Source of the DNA: Brachionus koreanus
Lineage: Eukaryota > Rotifera > Eurotatoria > Ploima > Brachionidae
Direction: 5' to 3'
Length of the DNA stretch: 11,058 nucleotides
Assembly: GCA_016987375.1 (NCBI GenBank)
Contig: PJRA01000428.1
Coordinates: 692,766-703,823, forward strand
Part shown: one piece after another, positions 1-5,647 of the stretch
Layout of the letters: each line of letters begins with the position of its first letter
Position numbering within the stretch: position 1 is the stretch's first letter
Program-made: the position numbers and the translations under genes
The notes under the pieces: model-generated
Told to the model about the DNA's origin: nothing
The model's input: only the letters and a program-made list of their open reading frames with translations
Database searches by the model: none

Positions 1-66
1 TGTAAATTAAATGGTATGAGTAAAAAATATTGTCCTCTTATAATGTAATGTAATTTAATTTAATTT

Positions 67-387
67 TTATTTTTTATAATTTTCATCGCCAAATCTGGCG
101 TAATCTTTTCTGAATAAATAATAATAATAATAATTATTTTGACCAATGCTACTTTCATGCATTAAATTAGTAAAAAATGCGTTGAATCCATCAAAACATT
201 CATAATTCACAAAATTCTAATTAGCGTAATTTTCTACTTCATTATTTAGATAGAATATAAAGTTTGTTAACAATTCTGGTAACTCGTTTATCAAGTCTTT
301 GTCAGATGTACGCATTTGTTCAATCTTTTGTTGAAAACTTCGTTTAAAATCAAAAATTTCATAATTTGAGATTTTTAAATCATTGAA
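67..387 (-). pseudogene. Possible decayed coding stretch, unknown protein
   Basis: On the minus strand one frame stays open from 387 to the TAA at 69-67 except for a single TAG at 219-217, giving runs of about 56 and 49 codons. The first part reads like a normal protein, with mixed charged and hydrophobic residues (for example QQKIEQMRTSDKDLINELPE). The part after the TAG continues in the same frame (FDGFNAFFTNLMHESS) and ends in a Tyr run encoded by an ATA-type microsatellite near 118-134. Another frame just upstream (about 430-385, reading KIGQEDTFFDCNSM) could be the same product shifted. No start codon, splice pattern or family is recognisable. It may be a degraded gene or element fragment, a true 3' exon ending at the TAG, or chance: each open run alone is not rare in DNA this AT-rich. 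Confidence 0.3.
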
Positions 388-425
388 TTACAATCAAAGA
401 AAGTGTCTTCTTGACCAATTTTCAA

Positions 426-440
426 TAGTAGTAGTAGTAG
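426..440. repeat. (TAG)5 microsatellite
   Basis: Five perfect TAG units. This is a simple-sequence repeat with no other visible role. Confidence 0.85.
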
Positions 441-1487
441 TTAGAAATCTTAAAAATTTAATGAACATTTAATCGGCGTTAATTGTAATAGGCCCTCAAA
501 AACTGTGTCCATTTCATTTTAAATATTAACTCTGACATAGATTTATAATCATATGTTTTATGTTTTTTAAAAAATTATTTTTTGTTATTATCATGTAGAA
601 TTGTTTCAATTTATAATATGTTAAAATGTGAATCTGTTACATTTACATTTGACACTTTTTATTAATTATGTTATTGTTAATTATAAATAACTCTATTTTC
701 AGTATTTTTGCTGGCAATCTTTTTTATTATCTGCACTGATTTAAACTTCCGCATTTTTCAAGAATAAAAATATAAAAAAATGACATTTTTTTGACAAAAA
801 TTTAAAAAAAAAATTTTCTTCAAATCTTTTCAAATTTTGATAAATTAACCAGATTATTTGAAAATTTTGTCAAATTTACATAATTTTTAGTTAAAAAAAA
901 AGTTTTAAAAAAGTATTTGTCTATAAGAAAATCAGAGCTGTTGTAAAAGTCATTAAGTCAAACTCTAGTCTGAAGTTTTAGGGTGATATTGATTAATATT
1001 TCAGGGCATTCTGCCATTTAAAGTTGTTTAAATGTAAAGCAAATAATTTTTTTTTAGTTTTGTATTTATTAAACTTTAATTAAATAAAAAAATTCAATTA
1101 CTAGCTGGTCCCCTATTTAAATATAAATATTTACACATTTAGAATTTTCCATGTTTTTGAGTGCCTACGTGACCGAATACAAACAATTAAAAAAAAAGGA
1201 TCAGAAAATTTACTAAGAACAGGTAAAGTCTTGATGCGACCAAAAAAATATAAATCTCTTACTTCTAATATACCTTTCTTTGAAATACTACTTTTTATGC
1301 TGTTTTTCAAAAGAAATAATTCATAAATTTATTTATTTAATCAATTATTAAATTTTTATCGTTTAACTTTTAAATTAAAGGTTGTCTTACTTTTTTTTGG
1401 TTAATCTAGTTTTAAAGTTGTTTATTTACTTTACAACTCACTAGCTTGATGAAATAACAATGTCATTTAAAAAAAATCAATAAAGTT
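441..1487. other. AT-rich region without an assignable gene
   Basis: This stretch is dominated by A and T homopolymer runs. A plus-strand frame at 1105-1326 stays open for 73 codons and contains a donor-like CAG|GTAAAG at about 1220. It has no early ATG and no recognisable motif, so I did not call it. I see no RNA gene or mobile element here. Confidence 0.6.
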
Positions 1488-1493
1488 TTTATT
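1488..1493 (-). terminator. Polyadenylation signal AATAAA of MKKS
   Basis: AATAAA on the minus strand lies 26 nt beyond the MKKS stop codon (1521-1519). It implies a very short 3' UTR. The hexamer is common by chance in AT-rich DNA, so the call rests on its position. Confidence 0.55.
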
Positions 1494-1518
1494 TTTTTAT
1501 CTAATGATTAAAAATGAA

Positions 1519-3280
1519 TCAACTTGTAACTATAATTCCAACATGCAAAAATGTTGATATAATATCCCTTGCAATTTTTAAGGAATTTATTTTGCTTTCG
1601 ACACAATCAATTAGCTTTATATTTTTCGGGCAAACTTCATAAGATTCTTGATTTGCAAATAGTTGTTGTGTATCTAGCTCACGAAAGTCTAAATCATTCA
1701 AATTGTACAATTTTCTTTTTTGGTGGCGAACTACAATTCCACACTCGCATTCTAAACTTTCATTTTTGAAATAGTGACCCGAATACAAACACAAACCGTA
1801 CTCATTTTCTTTATCAGTCAAATTTTTTAAAAAATAATAAAATAAATTCTTTATGAGCATTAAATTTTTTCTGTCCATTTTTTTATTTTCAATTTTACTC
1901 CACAAGAAGCTAATGCAATATGAATAAAAGCACGGTCCGCCAATTAGACCATAGCCGGATAGAATTGCTCTCTGAAATGTTCGTTCCGTTACTTTCAAGA
2001 CATGCTAGAAATAAAAGTAATAAATTTTTCTTTTTTGAATTTAATTCTACTTGTATTTCGGCAGTGAAACTTTCATTCTGAACTCCGACTACCATAGTTT
2101 GTACAGGTATTTGAGATTGTAAATAAAAGTAATTTTTACCATGTAAATTAATCAATGATATTTGATCTAGTTTGCCAATGTATGTCTGATCTAAATTACT
2201 TGAGATAGAATTGCACATTTTACAGTCTAAAGAAATTTAATATTTAAAAAAAATTTATTCAATTTAACTGAATTCAAAAATACTTAGAATTTCTTGTATC
2301 GGCTTTGCTAAGTCAATACCAAGTCTGTCAATTATTAGCAAATTTTTGTTTTGCTCAAAGTAACCTTTTATTGACGGGTGAACAACTTTTTGACAGAAAA
2401 TAACATTAATTTGAAATTTGTCCAAAATAGTATTTATTTTGTCAATTAAAGCTTTAATATTCAAAAATCGCTCATCTTCGAGTTTAAAATCGGAAAGATT
2501 GATTTGAAATTTAATTTCAAAATTTTCAAATTCTTCAAAGTCGCCACTTAAACAATTGGAGTCAATAACTAGGCATTTTAGATTTTCAATTGAATCGAAA
2601 TTTTCTTGGTCGGTTTTGACAAGAATTCCTTCAAAAATTTCACTATCATTTAAATTCAAAAGCATGTCTTCATTAAAAATGTACAATATCCTCGAAAAAT
2701 GATCATTATTGAACGATTTTATTAGCAATTTCAAGAACAAATTCAAGAAATTTCTATTTTGAAAAAATTGTATCGCTTTTTTCGAATACAAACATGTATT
2801 CACCAAAGCTTTTAAATGATTCAAATCATCTAAATTTAGACGCAGCTTAACTAATTCTCTATTCAATGAAGTTAGATGTTCGATCAAATCTGACAATATT
2901 TTGTTAATAAAGCTTTTTTCTAGCTTAAGTAAAATGCTCTGGTTAATTAGATATACTGCAAATAATCCACTGTCAAAATAGAGACTAATGTGAGACTTGG
3001 TTAGTGTACAAGTAATTAAATCAAATATCCATTTGATTAAAATAAGTGAATCGTTGTTGGTTTGGTTGTCAATTTTGTAAAGGTATTCGATTAGATACTT
3101 GCTGCTTGTAGTAGATAGCAAATAGTCTGTGTCGGAATTATTTTGAATAAGTTTAAATTTTGATTTGATTGGGCCCACCGAAGAAGCTATTAAATTTTGA
3201 TTTTTTTTTAAAAATTGACATAGTATTAAATTTGCATCACTACTTGTTGAGTTATGCACAATACGGATTGAAGATTGCAT
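1519..3280 (-). CDS. MKKS: MKKS/BBS6 chaperonin-like protein (three exons)
   Basis: MKKS (BBS6) is a group II chaperonin relative. With BBS10, BBS12 and CCT subunits it helps assemble the BBSome, the coat for ciliary membrane traffic, near basal bodies. Inferred exons are 3280-2284, 2226-2051 and 2004-1519, giving about 552 residues against about 570 in human. The best match is the apical-domain segment FCQKVVHPSIK (residues 295-305) followed by IDRLG (317-321), close to human LCQKVIHPSLK and IDRIG. Further matches are GP at 36-37 (chaperonin GPxG region), DSGLF at 103-107, FEGIL at 216-220, LSGD at 244-247, and HVL then GGPC at 413-416 in exon 3, where CCT proteins have GGGA. DSGLF replaces the catalytic GDGTT motif, so ATPase activity is probably lost, as in other MKKS proteins. 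The ATG has A at -3 and an in-frame TGA eight codons upstream, so the start is firm. The splice joins keep frame and restore homology across both junctions. Confidence 0.93.
2005..2050 (-). other. MKKS intron 2 (46 nt)
   Basis: A phase-0 intron with donor CAA|GTAGAA at 2050 and acceptor TTTCTAG at 2005. Removing it joins the exon 2 residues TAEIQ to HVLKVTE in exon 3, which restores the MKKS pattern (human ALHVLQLT). Left in, it shifts the frame and ends the protein shortly after. Confidence 0.85.
2227..2283 (-). other. MKKS intron 1 (57 nt)
   Basis: A phase-1 intron with donor CTAA|GTATTT at 2283 and acceptor TTTCTTTAG at 2227. Removing it joins the apical-domain exon (IQEIL) to NCKMCNS in frame. 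Left in, the frame meets a TAA six codons later. The 57-nt size matches the other intron of this gene. Confidence 0.85.
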
Positions 3281-3360
3281 TCTTTTTGTGTCATGAAATG
3301 GTCAAGTTAGAGCCATTTGCGAGGGATGAGCAATGTGCGTGTGCGTACAGAGAATAAAGG
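3281..3360 (-). promoter_or_regulatory. Probable 5' leader or promoter of MKKS
   Basis: The bases just upstream of the MKKS ATG are clearly less AT-rich than the DNA beyond 3361 and contain a CA/CG-rich run (ACGCACACGCAC on the minus strand, about 3338-3349). No TATA box and no convincing RFX X-box, the usual ciliary-gene element, can be seen. The call rests on position and composition only. Confidence 0.3.
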
Positions 3361-3617
3361 ACTTTTTAAAATAAATTCTTGACCTATAAGAAAGATTAAC
3401 TATACACATAGGAAAAAATATTGATTATATTTCTTATAGAAACAATTAATTACTTGCATAAATATATTAACATTTTTTAAATTTCGCCGCCGAATATGGG
3501 AAATTTTAAAACACTAAATGCATAACTAATTTGACTTTCTATTTGATAAAATAAAGTTGGTTATTGGTGATTATAAATAATAATAATGTGTATAAGCTTC
3601 AGCAAGTGAAACTGAGG

Positions 3618-3634
3618 AGCGAGGCTAGCTCGCT
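3618..3634. repeat. Short perfect hairpin
   Basis: AGCGAG (3618-3623) and CTCGCT (3629-3634) are reverse complements around the loop GCTAG. It sits in a GC-richer patch (about 3597-3660) in AT-rich surroundings. Its role is unknown. Confidence 0.5.
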
Positions 3635-3700
3635 ATGATAGCTCTTATTTTCTACAGATTCTTATCAAGTTGGCATTTAGAGCTGTTTTTTGAGGGAGCA

Positions 3701-3724
3701 AAAAGGGGTTTTTAGACCCCTTTT
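3701..3724. repeat. Stem-loop copy A (AAAAGGGGT / ACCCCTTTT)
   Basis: Perfect 9-bp arms at 3701-3709 and 3716-3724 flank the loop TTTTAG. A second, slightly diverged copy with the same loop lies at 4239-4258 in the same orientation, which suggests a repeated element rather than chance. Confidence 0.6.
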
Positions 3725-3864
3725 AAAAAAATTTAAACTTGATTTTTACCACATGTAAATAAAATTTTAAAAAACGGTTTTTATTTCGATTGTAATTTTT
3801 TAAAAAATGAATAAAATTTTTAAAGAAAATGTTTAATTTATCTTGATTACTTTATTTGAAATTT

Positions 3865-4215
3865 TAATGAGAAATCAGCCGGGCTTTCTAGTTAATAAGC
3901 CTTTCCTCGTAGATAAGTTGTTTTATCTCATGGACCAATTTTGTGGCACGCCTTTGTTATTATGTCTTTTTTATACCCAACACTATTTTAGATGAGGTCT
4001 TATAAAAGTTGCATAAAATTCAGATTGTCTAGCTCTTACATGCTTGTTTGAGTTGACCAAGTATTGTGTTGGATTTATTTGCCGCCCGTTGCATTCCATT
4101 TCAAGTCGCTTGTAAGATAGATTCCATGATCACGCTCAATGTTAGTTGCTTCCATAGGTGGGTTATTCATTAGTAGACCTAGTTCTGTAAGATTTCGATT
4201 CTTAAAGAGCATTCG
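3865..4215 (-). mobile_element. Decayed non-LTR (LINE) reverse-transcriptase C-terminal fragment
   Basis: Separate reading-frame pieces on the minus strand match, in the correct order, the C-terminal end of CR1/Jockey-like LINE reverse transcriptases. ERDHGIYLTSDLKWN lies at 4137-4093, AANKSNTILGQLKQACKS at 4085-4032, FYATFIRPHL at 4018-3989 and QRRATKLVHEIKQLIYEERL at 3956-3897. These correspond to the family's ERDLGV..SDLKW, AA.KAN..LG, RPHLEY and QRRATK...YEERL blocks. Frame changes and in-frame stops between the blocks (for example TAG at 4031-4029) show that it is dead. The catalytic palm region is absent, as expected for a truncated copy. Confidence 0.85.
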
Positions 4216-4238
4216 TTAGTGTTAACAATAGAAAACCC

Positions 4239-4258
4239 GAGGGGTTTTTAGATCCCTT
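4239..4258. repeat. Stem-loop copy B, similar to 3701-3724
   Basis: GAGGGGT (4239-4245) and ATCCCTT (4252-4258) pair around the same TTTTAG loop as copy A. Relative to copy A one C has become T, which turns a G-C pair into G-U, so an RNA form would still fold. Both copies are followed by TTAAA. They bracket the LINE relic. Confidence 0.55.
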
Positions 4259-4833
4259 TTAAATATTAAAACATAAATATCTTTAATATAAAATTTTATA
4301 AAATAGCTTTTTTAAAAAAAGCATTTTTTTTGATTCAAAAATATTTTATAAAAAACTATAATAATTTTATAAAGTAACATCATTTTTTAAAGAAAATTTT
4401 AAAATCTACATAAATCAAAAAAGATATTTTCATTTGAAAAATCTATTCAAAAGATACGAGGATATAAAAATCTTTGAAACGAATCAAAATTACTCGTTTG
4501 CTGCTTCTAGTGTTAAAGTTATCCCATTTGTGATTAAAAATAATGGAGACTGGCCAAATCAATAATTTTTTCTATTTAAGATAAACTGATTTATTAAAAT
4601 AAAATTTTTTACCGTTTTTTTCAATATTTTACAAAATTTTACAATTAAAAAATTTGGATTTTAAAAAAAAGTAAATTTTTTTTTTTAAATTTGGTTTTTC
4701 GAAATTTCCCAAAAATTCTAGGTAATTGCTTGAAAATTGGCTTTTTTGGCCCTTTTGTTTTTAGAAGTTTTTTGGAAAATTATCGTAAATTTACTGGTCT
4801 CTACAAGTGTAAAAAGTGGTAAAACCCCAGTGT
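4259..4833. other. AT-rich spacer with a weak inverted repeat
   Basis: No gene is visible. About 4507-4559 and 4780-4840 are roughly complementary over some 50 bp, with the best block at GGAGACTGG (about 4544) and its counterpart in CTGGTCTCTA (about 4790). They enclose an AT-rich core, as in an old non-autonomous DNA transposon. The match is imperfect. Confidence 0.3.
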
Positions 4834-4838
4834 CAAAT

Positions 4839-5128
4839 TGTAATGTTTTCATTAGTACCCTTGGGCCCGTCAATCCGATCTCCTCGTTAGACGTTTAGGA
4901 GCAGCTATTTATGCTCGATGTTAACTAAAACGCTTATGGTTTAGCTAGTTAACAAATCCAGTGATATCGACAAAGATGTCGCTATATCACATCTTCCCCC
5001 GCTTTAATAGCGACTGCTAGGGAACTGTCGACCATTTTGAACACTGCTGGATCATAAATGACCGGGACCAGTCATAGACTATTAGTTAACAAATCCAGTG
5101 ATATCGACAAAGATGTCGCTATATCACA
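4839..5128 (-). mobile_element. Broken LTR-retrotransposon remnant (two LTR starts and a purine tract)
   Basis: On the minus strand a segment beginning TGTGATATAGC occurs twice, at 5128 and 4991, each identical for 46-47 bp. The second copy is directly preceded by the purine-rich GCGGGGGAAGA (5002-4992), the layout of a polypurine tract abutting a 3' LTR that starts with TG. The inferred 3' LTR runs down from 4991, passes a TATA-like ATAAATAG (about 4906), and may end at ACA (4839), giving about 153 nt. The adjoining ATTTG (4838-4834) nearly matches ATTTA (5133-5129) outside the other copy, a possible 5-bp target duplication. Only about 90 nt lie between the LTR fragments, so nearly all the internal genes are deleted. 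It could instead be a tandem duplication within a solo LTR. Confidence 0.5.
4946..4992. repeat. 47-bp direct repeat, copy 1
   Basis: Identical to 5083-5129. It contains an internal near-palindrome, GTGATAT..CGACA against TGTCG..ATATCAC, with a two-base bulge. It is interpreted as the first 46 nt of the 3' LTR plus one base of the purine tract. Confidence 0.9.
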
Positions 5129-5129
5129 T
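5083..5129. repeat. 47-bp direct repeat, copy 2
   Basis: An exact copy of 4946-4992, offset by 137 bp. It is interpreted as the remaining start of the 5' LTR. The flanking bases differ on both sides, so the identity ends sharply. Confidence 0.9.
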
Positions 5130-5133
5130 AAAT

Positions 5134-5612
5134 CAACACTGTAAAATGAAACTTAAAGTTTTAGAATTACAAAGATGCTATATCAAAACTATTCAGTCTT
5201 CTAAGACATTAAAATTTTTATCTCTCACTCTAACAATTGGTTTTGTGAGCATGGAACAAAAATGTTAATATTTTGAATATTATTTATTAAAATTTAAAGT
5301 TTAATTTTAGTCAATTTTGACGAAAACAATTAAACCAAAGAACAAAACATAGGAAAAAAAAAGAAAGAAAAAAATTTTTTTCGTCTTCACCTGATTAGTA
5401 TTTTCAAGTCAAGGCAAACACGAATATATTCAAGCTTTAAACCATGAAGAAAAAAATTTAATACATATATTTATATATATATATATAACCAAAAAAAAAA
5501 AGAAAAAATAAAAAAATTTGATTAAACAAGAAAAAAAACATAATTATTAGCTCTGATGCTGATACTTATAACTACACCCTTTAGTTCGACACTCGAATCT
5601 TTTCAAACACTG
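5134..5612. other. AT-rich region downstream of the zinc-finger gene
   Basis: No open coding region is visible. It contains a second minus-strand AATAAA near 5287-5282 that could give the zinc-finger gene a longer 3' UTR. The part from about 5400 to 5640 is less AT-rich and may be 3' UTR sequence. Confidence 0.5.
5472..5487. repeat. (TA)8 microsatellite
   Basis: Eight perfect TA units inside a longer alternating A/T run. Confidence 0.85.
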
Positions 5613-5618
5613 TTTATT
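5613..5618 (-). terminator. Polyadenylation signal AATAAA of the zinc-finger gene
   Basis: AATAAA on the minus strand, about 30 nt past the stop codon. It lies next to a Pumilio-type site. A second AATAAA near 5287-5282 is an alternative. Confidence 0.45.
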
Positions 5619-5619
5619 C

Positions 5620-5627
5620 TATGTACA
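5620..5627 (-). promoter_or_regulatory. Pumilio (PUF) recognition element UGUACAUA
   Basis: The minus strand reads TGTACATA, an exact fit to the PUF consensus UGUANAUA. It lies 21 nt past the stop codon and one base before the AATAAA, a usual place for such sites in 3' UTRs. PUF binding would repress the mRNA. An 8-mer in AT-rich DNA can also occur by chance. Confidence 0.4.
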
Positions 5628-5647
5628 AAATTCACCTGAGTCCGAGA

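Noticed and set aside
1105..1326. Plus-strand frame open for 73 codons with a donor-like CAG|GTAAAG inside
   Set aside because: A rough base-composition estimate predicts a few runs of this length by chance in this window. It lacks an early ATG, a partner exon and any recognisable motif.
1569..1769. Plus-strand open frame of 66 codons
   Set aside because: It lies antisense to MKKS exon 3, whose homology is clear, and has no protein-like features.
1910..2218. Minus-strand frame of 102 codons as a separate gene
   Set aside because: Its first part is MKKS exon 2. Its end is unspliced intron 2 and exon 3 read in the wrong frame.
3300..3360. RFX X-box upstream of MKKS, expected for a ciliary gene
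   Set aside because: TTGC and GCAA half-sites are present but spaced about 9 nt apart instead of 4, and the flanks do not fit the consensus.
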